Made by a program: the position numbers and the translations under genes. Below are positions 26,554-35,362 of a stretch of 64,000 nucleotides of DNA, one piece after another. The number at the start of each line of letters is the position of its first letter. The stretch's first letter is position 1. This DNA comes from Nitrosarchaeum sp. (GTDB lineage Archaea > Thermoproteota > Nitrososphaeria > Nitrososphaerales > Nitrosopumilaceae). The notes beneath the pieces are model-generated. The model was not told the DNA's origin and made no database searches. It saw nothing but the letters and a program-made list of their open reading frames with translations. The DNA lies in assembly GCA_002737445.1 (NCBI GenBank), contig NSIR01000001.1:157288-221287 (forward strand), in the 5' to 3' direction.

Positions 26554-26847
26554 GTGAAAATATCCACCGTGGGTAGTAAATCATTTGTTACAAGCTTCCA
26601 ATTAGCTGGAGTTCCAGGTATAATTTCAAATACTCCTAAAAACACATTAGATGAAATAAAAAAACTTACTGCGGATTCCAACGTTGGATTAATTTTGGTA
26701 AGTGATGATATGACAAAATCCATTAATGACGAATTAACTAAACTTCGTTCAGAAAAATCAACACTTGTTTTTACACTGCCTTCAGCTGGAAGTGAAAAAA
26801 CCGATGTTGATTATAGATTAATGCTCAAAAAGATTCTCGGTGTATAA
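26554..26847 (+). CDS. A-type ATP synthase subunit F
   Basis: Central-stalk regulatory subunit of the archaeal A1Ao ATP synthase. 97 residues, normal length. GTG start at 26554. Seen: MKISTVGSKSFVTSFQLAGV at the N-terminus, LILVSDDMTKSINDEL in the middle, and short Rossmann-like ending, as in AtpF/NtpF. It stands alone; no other atp gene is in the window. Confidence 0.82.
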   Translation: MKISTVGSKSFVTSFQLAGVPGIISNTPKNTLDEIKKLTADSNVGLILVSDDMTKSINDELTKLRSEKSTLVFTLPSAGSEKTDVDYRLMLKKILGV

Positions 26848-26884
26848 TTTAATCTTCTTATGTTGAATCGTTTAAAGTTTTGAT

Positions 26885-27913
26885 ATGAAGACAGTATCTG
26901 TTAAAGATCCATCTATTATTTCAGTAAATGAAATAGACAATCCGAAATTAAATTCTGGAGATATTTTGGTACAAATGCATGCATGTGGAATATGTGGCTC
27001 TGATTTAGAAAAAGTATTTGGAGAATATGGGCAACCTTCTATGCGATTAGGTCATGAACCGGCAGGAATTATAATTGATACTAGTTCAGATGTATCTGAA
27101 TTTAAAAAAGGCGATAGGGTGTTCACTCATCATCATGTTCCATGTTATTCTTGTCACTTGTGTACACACGGTAATGAAACAATGTGTTCAAAATATTCTG
27201 AAACAAATCTTTCACCATGTGGTCTTTCTGAAGAATATGTTGTACCAAAATGGAATGTGGAACATGGAGGTGTGCTAAAGATTCCTGACTCTATGAGCTT
27301 TGAACAGGCAGCAATGATAGAACCTTTGGCATGTTGTCTTAGAGCTTGGACAAAATACTCTTATCAACAAGAAGACTCGGTTGCAATTTTTGGCGTTGGT
27401 CCCACTGGTATGATGCATGTAATGATCGCACAACTTAAAAAATTCTCAAAAATTTTTTGTTTTGATATTAATGATTTTAGATTAGAGTTTGCAAAAAAAT
27501 TAAACATTACAGATTCTATTAATTCTGCAGATCCAGATAGGAAACAGAAAATATTGGATTATACTGATAACCAAGGTGTAGATGTGGCAATAGTTGCCAC
27601 AAGTAATCTTAAGGCATTAGATGATGCAATTAGCATGGTACGAAAAGGTGGTACCGTCATGATGTTTGGTGTTCCATCAAAAGGCTCTAAAATTATTTTG
27701 AATATGACTGAAATTTATTCTAAAGAAATAACTCTTGTCACAAGTTATGCTGCATCTGATATTGATACTAAAGAAGCTTTGAGGCTAATAGAATCATCTC
27801 AAATCAATGTTCTACAATTAGTGACTCACACATATTCTATTCAAGATTCTCAAAAAGCATTTGATCATGCTAAAAGCGGTGATCATGCAATGAAAATAAT
27901 TATAATCAAATAG
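26885..27913 (+). CDS. Zinc-dependent alcohol dehydrogenase (MDR family)
   Basis: 342 residues. Catalytic zinc: Cys in HACGICGSD (~residue 34-37) and HE in RLGHEPAG (~57-58). Structural zinc: C-x2-C-x2-C-x7-C in CYSCHLCTHGNETMC. NAD(P) fold: IFGVGPTGMMHV (~167-178). Resembles threonine/sorbitol/erythrose-type polyol dehydrogenases; substrate unknown. 46 bp before the LsrF-like aldolase on the same strand, so a shared pathway is possible: oxidation of a sugar alcohol or hydroxyketone followed by carbon-carbon cleavage. Confidence 0.87.
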   Translation: MKTVSVKDPSIISVNEIDNPKLNSGDILVQMHACGICGSDLEKVFGEYGQPSMRLGHEPAGIIIDTSSDVSEFKKGDRVFTHHHVPCYSCHLCTHGNETMCSKYSETNLSPCGLSEEYVVPKWNVEHGGVLKIPDSMSFEQAAMIEPLACCLRAWTKYSYQQEDSVAIFGVGPTGMMHVMIAQLKKFSKIFCFDINDFRLEFAKKLNITDSINSADPDRKQKILDYTDNQGVDVAIVATSNLKALDDAISMVRKGGTVMMFGVPSKGSKIILNMTEIYSKEITLVTSYAASDIDTKEALRLIESSQINVLQLVTHTYSIQDSQKAFDHAKSGDHAMKIIIIK

Positions 27914-27959
27914 GAAAGGCTTAAGACAGGTATTTTCATTCTTTCAAAATCGAAGAGAT

Positions 27960-28937
27960 TTGGACTGGGGATTAAAAAATAGACTTTCAGGAATCATTAA
28001 AGCACAAAATAATCGTGCACTCATGCTAGCTATTGATCATGGATACTTTTTAGGTCCAACTGAGAAATTAGAAAATCCAAAAAAAGTAATTGCACCTTTA
28101 CTCAAATACTGCGATTCATTGATGGTTACACGCGGTGTTCAAAGAACATGCGTTCCAAATTCGACAGACGTACCTATGGTTTTACGAGTTTCAGGTGGTG
28201 CAAGCATTATTGGCGAGGATTTATCTCAAGAAGATATTACAGTTAGTATCAAAGATGCAGTTAGACTAAATGCCAGTGCACTTGCCATGTCTATTTTTGT
28301 TGGTTCAAAATATGAACATAAAAGTATTGTAAATTTAGGAAAATTAGTAAATGATGCAGAAGAATTTGGAATTCCGGTTCTTGCAGTAACTGCAGTAGGT
28401 AAAGAACTTGGTAAAGATGCTAGATATCTTTCATTGGCATGTAGAATAGCTGCTGAACAAGGTGCACATATCGTTAAAACTTATTATTGTGATAATTTTG
28501 AAAAAGTAGTTGAATCTTGTCCTGTACCAATTATTGTTGCAGGTGGAAAAAAGATCTCTGAATTAGATGCATTACGATTAACATACAATGCAATCAAAGG
28601 AGGCGCGGTAGGCGTTGATATGGGTCGAAATATCTGGCAATCAGAATATCCTGTAGCTATGATTAGAGCTGTGCGTTCCATTGTTCATGGAAATGCAACT
28701 GTTGAACAGGCATACAAATTATATCAAACATTACAAAGTGAAAAACCACAATTCAAATCAAACACACCTAATCAAACCAAACCACAATTCAAATCAAACA
28801 CACCTAATCAAACCAAACCACAATTCAAATCAAACACACCTAATCAAACCAAACCCCAAAGTAAACCTGTTGAAAATAAACCTAAACCAACAACTGATAG
28901 CTCAAAACCAAATAAACCAATAAAAAGTAACAACTAA
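27960..28937 (+). CDS. LsrF-like aldolase/thiolase (DeoC/FbaB family) with repeat tail
   Basis: Class I TIM-barrel aldolase. The first ~265 residues match the LsrF type: AIDHGYFLGPTE, CDSLMVTRGVQR, SKYEHKSI, GAHIVKTYY (Schiff-base Lys region), VAGGKK, GGAVGVDMGRNIWQSE. LsrF is the 3-hydroxy-5-phosphonooxypentane-2,4-dione thiolase of AI-2 breakdown; related archaeal enzymes are FBP aldolase or ADH synthase of the aromatic pathway, so the substrate here is open. Start is TTG 27960. The last ~60 residues are a low-complexity Gln/Asn/Pro/Lys tail with three exact PQFKSNTPNQTK copies. Confidence 0.85.
   Translation: MDWGLKNRLSGIIKAQNNRALMLAIDHGYFLGPTEKLENPKKVIAPLLKYCDSLMVTRGVQRTCVPNSTDVPMVLRVSGGASIIGEDLSQEDITVSIKDAVRLNASALAMSIFVGSKYEHKSIVNLGKLVNDAEEFGIPVLAVTAVGKELGKDARYLSLACRIAAEQGAHIVKTYYCDNFEKVVESCPVPIIVAGGKKISELDALRLTYNAIKGGAVGVDMGRNIWQSEYPVAMIRAVRSIVHGNATVEQAYKLYQTLQSEKPQFKSNTPNQTKPQFKSNTPNQTKPQFKSNTPNQTKPQSKPVENKPKPTTDSSKPNKPIKSNN
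28746..28853 (+). repeat. Three perfect 36-bp tandem repeats inside the LsrF-like gene
   Basis: Copies at 28746-28781, 28782-28817 and 28818-28853 are identical at the DNA level, in frame (12 codons each), encoding PQFKSNTPNQTK. A degenerate fourth unit (CCCCAAAGTAAA...) follows. Perfect identity indicates recent expansion by slippage or recombination. Confidence 0.98.
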
Positions 28938-28945
28938 TTTTAATT

Positions 28946-29344
28946 TTATATTCGTGATAGATGAATATGTGCAATTTTCCATGTCTGTTGTTTAATTAAA
29001 ACAAACGTCGCTCTACCATTAATCACTATGTGTTCACCAGTGTATGCTTTGTTATCTACTAACATTCCTCTTTGTTCTAATTCCAAAGCTACTATGGCTG
29101 TCTCCCCAAATACACTAATTTTTAAATTTTTTATTTTATAATCATAATCTGAAATGCTGATAAATTTTAATTCTTCCAATTCTATCGTTGTTTGAAAATC
29201 TTTAAGATCATACGGTGGTAAATCCCCAAAGCTTGAAAATCTAGAATCATTTAGATGAATATTTCGTAATGATGAAAAATCTTTTGTTTTTCCAGATTCT
29301 AGCAACATTTCAATTATTTTAATAATTTCTTCATTTTCAGACAA
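28946..29344 (-). CDS. SnoaL/NTF2-like protein (DUF4440 type)
   Basis: 132 residues. N-terminal helices (IIKIIEMLLESGKTKDF), FSSFGDLPPYD, then long strands ending in TFVLIKQQTWKIAHIHLSRI; this ending (W-K-I-xx-H-xS) is typical of the cystatin-like cone fold of ketosteroid-isomerase/SnoaL proteins. No assigned function. Convergent with the LsrF-like gene. Confidence 0.75.
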   Translation of the reverse strand: MSENEEIIKIIEMLLESGKTKDFSSLRNIHLNDSRFSSFGDLPPYDLKDFQTTIELEELKFISISDYDYKIKNLKISVFGETAIVALELEQRGMLVDNKAYTGEHIVINGRATFVLIKQQTWKIAHIHLSRI

Positions 29345-29494
29345 AACTGTATTTGAATTATGAAAATTATCAGTTTAAGTCTTCTGGAATGAATGCATTA
29401 AACCTGAATCTTTTCAATAATCTTTATTAGTTATTTGATAATAATCACAATAGAGTTTGAATGAACACAAATACATTTGGTAAATGTTGGTTTT

Positions 29495-29534
29495 TACTAG
29501 ATCTAGTACTGTAAAACATGCTGTAAATTTTACA
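29495..29534. promoter_or_regulatory. Palindromic operator candidates at the ilv-leu promoter
   Basis: TACTAGATCTAGTA (29495-29508) is a perfect 14-bp palindrome. Directly after it, TGTAAAA (29510-29516) pairs with TTTTACA (29528-29534). AAATTTTACA (29525-29534) is the likely TATA element, about 30-40 bp before the ilvB start codons (29561/29570), so a protein bound here would block or aid transcription. The spacer 29345-29494 shows nothing else. Confidence 0.5.
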
Positions 29535-29560
29535 CATTAAAATTATGGGGATTGATTTGA

Positions 29561-31258
29561 TTGAATGAAATGGAAACTATGACCGGCGCCAGAGCATTAA
29601 TGGTTGCTATGGAAAAAGAAGGTGTCAAAGAAGTATTTGGCTTACCTGGAGGTGCAAATCTTCCAATGTATGATGAATTTGCTCGATGTAATATTAGACA
29701 TATTTTGGTTAGACATGAACAATCTGCAGCACATATGGCAGATGGTTTTGGAAGAGTTAGTCGAAAACCTGGTGTATGTTTTGCCACATCTGGACCTGGT
29801 GCAACCAATATTTTGACCGGACTTGCAACTGCCCAAGCTGATTCATCCCCAATGATTGCAGTCACAGGTCAAGTCCCTGTAGCGATGATTGGAAAAGACG
29901 CATTTCAAGAAAGTGATATTATTGGAATGGCAAACCCTGTTCTAAAATATTCATTTCAACCAAGATCTGCTAATGAAATTCCACTAGTAGTTAAGAAAGC
30001 ATTTTACATTTCAGAAACTGGCAGACCTGGTCCCGTTCTTATTGATATTCCAAAAGATGTTCAACAAAAAGAGGCATCTATGATTTTTCCAGACGAATTT
30101 AAAATCCTCGGTTACCACCCCTGGACTGATCCTGACATTGTTCATATTGAAAGAGCAATTGAAATGTTACTTAGTTCTGAAAGACCAATCATACTGGCTG
30201 GTGGTGGTGCAATTATTTCATCTGCATTTGCAGAAGTTCAATCAATAGCTGAATTACTTATGATTCCTGTTGTCACTACTTTCAAAGGAAAAGGGGCATT
30301 CCCAGAAAATCATCCATTATCATTGGGACCGATTGGTATGCATGGTCATGCCGAGGCAAACAAGATGATGATTGAAGCTGACTGTGTATTGGCGATAGGT
30401 ACCAGATTTTCTGATAGATCTGTTGGAACTTTTGAAGCATTTGAAAAAAGATTAAAAATTATTCATATGGATGTAGATCCTGCTGAAATTGGTAAAAATC
30501 AAACTACGTCTGTTGCAATCATTGGAGATGTACGTGCATCTCTTAGAATTATGATAAAGATATTGATGCAAAAAGCAATCAAACGAACTGAGGAAAATAT
30601 TTGGATTAAACATGTTAAAGAAACCAAAGCATACTGGAAAGAAAATCTCAAATTACATCCTGGTGAAATGGGGGCTGCAAAAATATTGAGAAAACTTAGA
30701 GAACTTTTACCGCATGAATCTATTGTAACTACTGAAGTGGGACAACATCAAATGTGGGCTTCATTATTTTATGATGTAATACAACCTGGAACTTTTTTTA
30801 GTTCAACTGGACTTGGAACTATGGGCTGGGGATTTCCTGCAGCAATAGGTGCCAAAGTTGCAAGACCAAATGTGCCTGTTGTGGATATTGCTGGTGATGG
30901 TAGTTTTAGTATGACTGAAAATTCTCTTGCAACTGCGGTGTTGGAAGATATTCCTGTAATTGTATTTCTTTTGAATAACTTTTCACTAGGAATGGTTGCA
31001 CAATGGCAAAGAACTTTCTATAATCGACGAATGATTGGAGTTGATCAAGGAAAATGCCCAGATTACGTTAAATTGGCAGAATCATATGGTGCTCAAGGAA
31101 TACGTGCACAATCTATGGATGAACTTGATAAGGCTATCAAAACAGCATTGAAAAGTGATGTTGCTACTGTTATTGATATTCCAATTGATCCAGAAGAAGA
31201 TGTGTTACCTTTTGTTGCCCCCGGAACTTCTCTTGCAGATATGATTTTACCTTCATAG
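29561..31258 (+). CDS. ilvB: Acetolactate synthase, large (catalytic) subunit
   Basis: First common step of valine/leucine/isoleucine synthesis: two pyruvates to 2-acetolactate (TPP, FAD). 565 residues, normal. Seen: EVFGLPGGANLPMYDE and the catalytic Glu in LVRHEQSAAHMADG; GPGATNILTGLATAQADS; FAD/central domain GPIGMHGHAEAN; TPP motif GDGSFSMTENSLATAVLEDIPV...LNN. TTG 29561 and ATG 29570 are both possible starts. First gene of ilvB-ilvN-leuA(-leuB). Confidence 0.96.
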   Translation: MNEMETMTGARALMVAMEKEGVKEVFGLPGGANLPMYDEFARCNIRHILVRHEQSAAHMADGFGRVSRKPGVCFATSGPGATNILTGLATAQADSSPMIAVTGQVPVAMIGKDAFQESDIIGMANPVLKYSFQPRSANEIPLVVKKAFYISETGRPGPVLIDIPKDVQQKEASMIFPDEFKILGYHPWTDPDIVHIERAIEMLLSSERPIILAGGGAIISSAFAEVQSIAELLMIPVVTTFKGKGAFPENHPLSLGPIGMHGHAEANKMMIEADCVLAIGTRFSDRSVGTFEAFEKRLKIIHMDVDPAEIGKNQTTSVAIIGDVRASLRIMIKILMQKAIKRTEENIWIKHVKETKAYWKENLKLHPGEMGAAKILRKLRELLPHESIVTTEVGQHQMWASLFYDVIQPGTFFSSTGLGTMGWGFPAAIGAKVARPNVPVVDIAGDGSFSMTENSLATAVLEDIPVIVFLLNNFSLGMVAQWQRTFYNRRMIGVDQGKCPDYVKLAESYGAQGIRAQSMDELDKAIKTALKSDVATVIDIPIDPEEDVLPFVAPGTSLADMILPS

Positions 31259-31267
31259 TGAATTATC

Positions 31268-31756
31268 ATGTGGGCAATTCTTACTCTTTTAGTTGAAAAT
31301 AAACCTGGAATCTTGTTTAAGGTTACTCATTTATTCAGATCAAGAAATTTCAATATTGATAGTATTTCTGTAGGTGTAACTGATAATCCTGAATATTCTA
31401 GAATGACAATTACTACATTTGGTGATGAAAAACAAGTTGAACAAATTGTGAAACAACTTGATAAGATGATTGATACTATAGAGGTCAAACATTTGGATGA
31501 GCACAAAACTGTATATCGTGAACTAAGTATTTTTAAGATTAAACTTAGTAATGCAAATGATAGCATGGAAATAAATAAATTGGCAAACGCTTACGGTGGA
31601 AAAATACATGATGTCAGAAAAGGCTCTATCATGGTAGAGTTGACTGCAACTCCTGATCAAATTCGAGCATTTGAGGAATTGGCAAAACCGTTTGGAATTA
31701 TTGAAGTTGCACGAACTGGTGTCGCTGCTTTAGAAAGAGGCGGATATGAGAATTAG
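31268..31756 (+). CDS. ilvN: Acetolactate synthase, small (regulatory) subunit
   Basis: Binds valine and tunes IlvB. 162 residues: N-terminal ACT domain (LTLLVENKPGILFKVTHLFRSRNFNIDSI), then the ALS_ss_C domain (IMVELTATPDQIRAFEELAKPFGIIEVARTG). 9 bp after ilvB; its last 11 bp overlap leuA, so translation is coupled. Confidence 0.96.
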   Translation: MWAILTLLVENKPGILFKVTHLFRSRNFNIDSISVGVTDNPEYSRMTITTFGDEKQVEQIVKQLDKMIDTIEVKHLDEHKTVYRELSIFKIKLSNANDSMEINKLANAYGGKIHDVRKGSIMVELTATPDQIRAFEELAKPFGIIEVARTGVAALERGGYEN

Positions 31757-33260
31757 AATTTTTGATACAACATTAAGAGATGGAGAGCAAACACCTGGTA
31801 TTTCATTATCCCCTGATCAAAAACTTGCCATTGCAAAAAAATTAGATATACTTGGAGTTGATGCAATTGAAGCTGGATTTCCTGTAATTTCTGAGGGTGA
31901 ATTCAAAGCTGTGAGTATGATTGCACGTGAAGGATTATCTGCGGATATTTTTGGTTTAGCTAGAACTACTACTAAAGACATTGATGCAGTAGTTGATGCA
32001 GGATTGACACACGTTCATACATTCATTGCAACTTCAGATATCCATTTGGAATATAAATTGAAAATGACACGTGAACAAGCACTTGAAAAAGCTATAGATG
32101 CAGTACAATATGGTAAATCCCGTGGACTTGAAGTAGAGTTTTCTGCTGAAGATGCAACTAGAACTGATAGAAATTTTCTTAAACATGTATTTGGTGAAGT
32201 TGCAAAAGCTGGCGCTGATAGAATTGATATTCCTGATACAGTTGGATACTCCACTCCTGAATACATTGCAGAAATAACTCGAGATGCAATTGAAACTTCA
32301 AAACTTCCAATCAGTGTTCATTGCCATAATGACTTTGGATTGGCAGTAGCTAATGCATTATCTGGGATCCGAGCTGGTGCTCAATGTGCACATGTGACAA
32401 TTAATGGAATTGGTGAACGAGCTGGAAATGCTGCATTGGAAGAATTTGTTATGGCTTTAAAGTGCTTACCATATGATCAAAAATATGAAACTGGAATCAA
32501 TTCTGAATTACTCTATGAAACATCTAGATTCATTTCAAAAACCGTAGGTGTTCAAGTTCAACCAAACAAAGCAATTGTCGGCGATAATGCATTTGGTCAT
32601 GAATCTGGAATTCATACACATGGAATTTTGAATAATCCTTTAACTTATGAGCCCATTAGTCCTGAATTAGTTGGAAGAAAAAGATGGCTTCAAGTTGGAA
32701 AACATGCCGGCATTCATGGCATGAATGCAATGCTTGCCGAATATGATATACATCCAACCGAAGATCAGGCAAAACAAATTCTTGACAAGATCAAAATTAT
32801 TGGTGATCAAGGAAAACAAGTTACTGATGTTGAATTACTTTCTATTGCAAGTAATGTTTTAGGTGAAAAGGGAATAAAACGTATTGTACAGTTAACTGGT
32901 TTTTCAGTATCTACCGGAATTGGAACTATGCCTTATGCATTTGTAAAATTAAATATTGATGGCAAGGATTTCATTGGAACTGATTACGGTGTTGGTCCAG
33001 TAGATGCAGCATTAAACGCAATACAAAAAATCACTGGCCAAATATCTGAACTTAAAATAAAAGATTATGGTTTAGCTTCTATATCAGGCGGTTCTACTGC
33101 ATTATGTGAAGTGACAATTCGTGTTGAGGATGCACAAGGAAACAGTGTATCTGCAAAATCTATTGGAGAGGATATTGTTACTACTAGCGTTCAAGCCGTA
33201 ATTGATGGAATAAATAGAATTATGCTCAAAAAAATGCTAAATCAGAAGCAATTAGACTAA
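31746..33260 (+). CDS. leuA: 2-Isopropylmalate synthase
   Basis: Adds acetyl-CoA to 2-oxoisovalerate, the first leucine-specific step. 504 residues. DRE-TIM signature FDTTLRDGEQTPG at the N-terminus, metal site HCHNDFGLAVAN (~195-206), NGIGERAGNAALEE, HESGIHTHG, and a C-terminal LeuA_dimer allosteric domain (~370-500). R-citramalate synthase is the main alternative; the location next to leuB and the length favour LeuA. Confidence 0.92.
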   Translation: MRIRIFDTTLRDGEQTPGISLSPDQKLAIAKKLDILGVDAIEAGFPVISEGEFKAVSMIAREGLSADIFGLARTTTKDIDAVVDAGLTHVHTFIATSDIHLEYKLKMTREQALEKAIDAVQYGKSRGLEVEFSAEDATRTDRNFLKHVFGEVAKAGADRIDIPDTVGYSTPEYIAEITRDAIETSKLPISVHCHNDFGLAVANALSGIRAGAQCAHVTINGIGERAGNAALEEFVMALKCLPYDQKYETGINSELLYETSRFISKTVGVQVQPNKAIVGDNAFGHESGIHTHGILNNPLTYEPISPELVGRKRWLQVGKHAGIHGMNAMLAEYDIHPTEDQAKQILDKIKIIGDQGKQVTDVELLSIASNVLGEKGIKRIVQLTGFSVSTGIGTMPYAFVKLNIDGKDFIGTDYGVGPVDAALNAIQKITGQISELKIKDYGLASISGGSTALCEVTIRVEDAQGNSVSAKSIGEDIVTTSVQAVIDGINRIMLKKMLNQKQLD

Positions 33261-33293
33261 ATCCTAAAATTCCCTTCTTTGTAAAATTTTATC

Positions 33294-34310
33294 ATGTATA
33301 AAATTTCCTTAATCACTGGAGATGGAATTGGACCTGAATTATCTGATTCTGCAATATCTGTATTAAATACAATTCATGATAAACTTGATTTAAAATTTGA
33401 AATTACAAAATTATCTGCAGGAGATACTGCATTAAAGGAAACAGGAAAAGCTTTACCTGATGAAACAATAGATGCCATCAAAAAATCAGATGTTTGTTTA
33501 AAGGCACCTGTGGGTGAGAGTGCGGCGGATGTAATTGTTGTATTGAGGCGAATGTTTGATCTTTATGCAAATATTAGACCTGCAAAATCATATCCGCAAA
33601 TGCCTGCATTAAGGGATGATATTGATATGGTTATAGTCAGAGAAAATACTGAGGATCTTTACATTGGTAAGGAATTTAGCTTGGGGGATTCTGCAGTTGC
33701 ATTAAGAGTAATTTCAGAGTTTGCCTCAAAGAGAATTGCAAAATATGCATTTGAAACTGCAACACAACGTAATTCCATGAAAAAAGTTACATGTGTTCAT
33801 AAATCAAATGTAATGCGACTTACTGATGGATTATTTGCAAAATCTTGCAGTGAAGTTGCAAAAAATTACCCTGATATTATATTTGAACAAATGTACGTTG
33901 ATGCATGTGCAATGAATCTTATTCGTCAACCAGAAAAGTTTGATGTAATTGTAACTACAAATTTGTTTGGAGATATTTTATCTGATGAGTCATCTCAAGT
34001 TGTAGGTGGATTGGGCATGGCGCCAGCTGCAAATATTGGTGATAATTTTGCCTTGTTTGAACCAGTTCATGGTGCTGCCTTTGATATTGCAGGAAAAAAT
34101 ATTGCAAATCCGTCATCATTTTTGTTATCACTTAAAATGATGTTTGACTGGTTAGGTGCAAAACATAATGATTCAAAATGTTTTACAGTTGGAGAAAAAT
34201 TAGAATCTACTATATTTAATTTGGTAAAAACTGGTGCCAAAACCAAAGACATTGGTGGAAGTAAATCCACTAGTGAATTTACTGCAGATATCGTTAATCT
34301 ATTGTATTAG
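33294..34310 (+). CDS. leuB: 3-Isopropylmalate dehydrogenase
   Basis: Oxidative decarboxylation of 3-isopropylmalate with NAD+. 338 residues. Seen: ITGDGIGPELS at the N-terminus, VVLRRMFDLYANIRP substrate loop, VIVRENTEDLYIG, metal site TTNLFGDILSDESSQ, and GAAFDIAGKNIANP for NAD binding. 33 bp after leuA, probably the same transcript. Isocitrate and homoisocitrate dehydrogenases share the fold; the LRRxxDLYANIRP loop and context favour LeuB. No leuCD in the window. Confidence 0.9.
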   Translation: MYKISLITGDGIGPELSDSAISVLNTIHDKLDLKFEITKLSAGDTALKETGKALPDETIDAIKKSDVCLKAPVGESAADVIVVLRRMFDLYANIRPAKSYPQMPALRDDIDMVIVRENTEDLYIGKEFSLGDSAVALRVISEFASKRIAKYAFETATQRNSMKKVTCVHKSNVMRLTDGLFAKSCSEVAKNYPDIIFEQMYVDACAMNLIRQPEKFDVIVTTNLFGDILSDESSQVVGGLGMAPAANIGDNFALFEPVHGAAFDIAGKNIANPSSFLLSLKMMFDWLGAKHNDSKCFTVGEKLESTIFNLVKTGAKTKDIGGSKSTSEFTADIVNLLY

Positions 34311-34338
34311 AACATGCGTTTGGAATTATCTAAAACAT

Positions 34339-34350
34339 ATTTTATCTAAT
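34339..34350 (+). promoter_or_regulatory. TATA box for the cupredoxin pseudogene
   Basis: TTTTATCTAA lies about 24-26 bp before the ATG at 34367, the usual spacing for a leaderless archaeal mRNA, so the promoter of the interrupted gene looks intact. Confidence 0.5.
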
Positions 34351-34366
34351 AATTTTATGTTATTGA

Positions 34367-34825
34367 ATGGCTGATTCTAAAAATATAGGAATTAGTCTAG
34401 CATCTATTGCCATTGCAGTGATTGCAATTATAATTGCAGCAATTCCATCTGGCTCTGATATGGCACCAGTTGAGGTAGAAAATAAATACACTCCACAAAC
34501 TAAAGAGATTTGACTCTTTACACAAGTTGATGAAACAATTGATGAGGAAAAATATTTGATACCTCCTGACTTGTTTTCACTAGATAGTATCGTAGTCAAT
34601 AAAGGCCATAATGTAAAAATACATTTTTACAATCTAGAGCCAGCAGAGAAACAAGAGCATCACACATTTACCATCGATGACCCCGCATACATGGTTCATG
34701 CAGTTATTAATTCTGAAGAAAATACAATCATTGAATTTACTGCTTCAGAAGCAAGAGTATTTGATTATCTATGTACATTTCATCAACCAACAATGAGAGG
34801 ACAATTACTCGTTTTAGACCCATAA
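34367..34825 (+). pseudogene. Membrane-anchored cupredoxin gene with one in-frame TGA
   Basis: One frame runs from ATG 34367 to TAA 34823 and is broken only by TGA at 34511-34513. Before it: N-terminal membrane anchor (IGISLASIAIAVIAIIIAAI) and PVEVENKYTPQTKEI. After it: LFTQVDETIDEEK, then a cupredoxin domain with HHTFTI and the copper motif CTFHQPTM. The expected residue at the stop is Trp (KEIWLFTQ in such proteins), so TGG to TGA is a one-base change. All copper ligands remain and codon use after the stop looks normal. Either a very young pseudogene, a sequencing error, or readthrough. Other genes here use TGA as a stop, so a changed code is excluded. An internal start at TTG 34556 would lack the anchor. 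Confidence 0.75.
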
Positions 34826-34946
34826 TCGCACTTTTTTTTTAATTTACATTGATTTTAAAATAATTATATTGGGAATGATTTTTCCCTGAATTTGCATATT
34901 TTAGAAAATTGCCAATTTTTATAAATTAGATAATTTGCTGTTTGGT

Positions 34947-35078
34947 ATGGTAGTTTGTGTTATTTGTAAATTAAGTCCTGGCACATTAAAAATTACAGAT
35001 GGTAATCCAAGTTACAAGGGAAAACCAATTTGTAGTGAATGCAGCGAGTATAGACGACTATTAAAAGACACTAAATAG
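34947..35078 (+). CDS. 43-aa zinc-ribbon microprotein
   Basis: ATG at 34947, TAG at 35076. Two CxxC knuckles: CVIC at the N-terminus and CSEC at ~29-32, with a KGKPIC-type lead, followed by a basic end (YRRLLKDTK). TTATAAAT at 34918-34926 is about 25 bp upstream, fitting leaderless transcription. A typical thaumarchaeal single zinc ribbon of unknown role. Confidence 0.75.
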   Translation: MVVCVICKLSPGTLKITDGNPSYKGKPICSECSEYRRLLKDTK

Positions 35079-35079
35079 A

Positions 35080-35322
35080 TTATTTAGATTCTTTATTTTT
35101 CTTTGCCCATTCTTCATACATTTTGATAAGATCATCTACATCTTTTCCGTTTTCCGAATAAGTTAGTATCACACCAAATGTACCTTTTGTATCATGACCT
35201 CTTGCAAAATATCCCCAAAACGAATCTGGCAATTTTTGAAAGTTGTTGGAATCGTGTGAAACTCCAATTAGATTATTTCCTATTACCTCAACTACTCTTT
35301 TTGCATCCATTTGTTCTATCAT
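35080..35322 (-). CDS. Small protein, unknown function
   Basis: 80 residues, ATG at 35322. Seen: VVEVIGNNLIGVSHDSNNF, FWGYFARGHDTKGTFGVILTYSENG, then an acidic/basic helix. Likely one small alpha/beta domain. 40 bp after the AspRS stop on the same strand, so perhaps co-transcribed with aspS. No family recognised. Confidence 0.6.
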   Translation of the reverse strand: MIEQMDAKRVVEVIGNNLIGVSHDSNNFQKLPDSFWGYFARGHDTKGTFGVILTYSENGKDVDDLIKMYEEWAKKNKESK

Positions 35323-35362
35323 GTTATTGGTATTCTCTTTTGCAATAAATATTTAAATTAAT

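Noticed and set aside
28746-28853. CRISPR array
   Set aside because: Repeats are directly adjacent without spacers and in frame within a coding sequence.
28484-28923. Alternative frames over the LsrF-like gene, including an 80-aa repetitive one
   Set aside because: They are shadows of a strongly supported aldolase frame; the repeat (36 bp, divisible by 3) keeps all frames open there.
34511-34513. TGA read as Trp (altered genetic code)
   Set aside because: Several undoubted genes in the window end at TGA (cdvC at 20972-20974 for example), so TGA is a normal stop.
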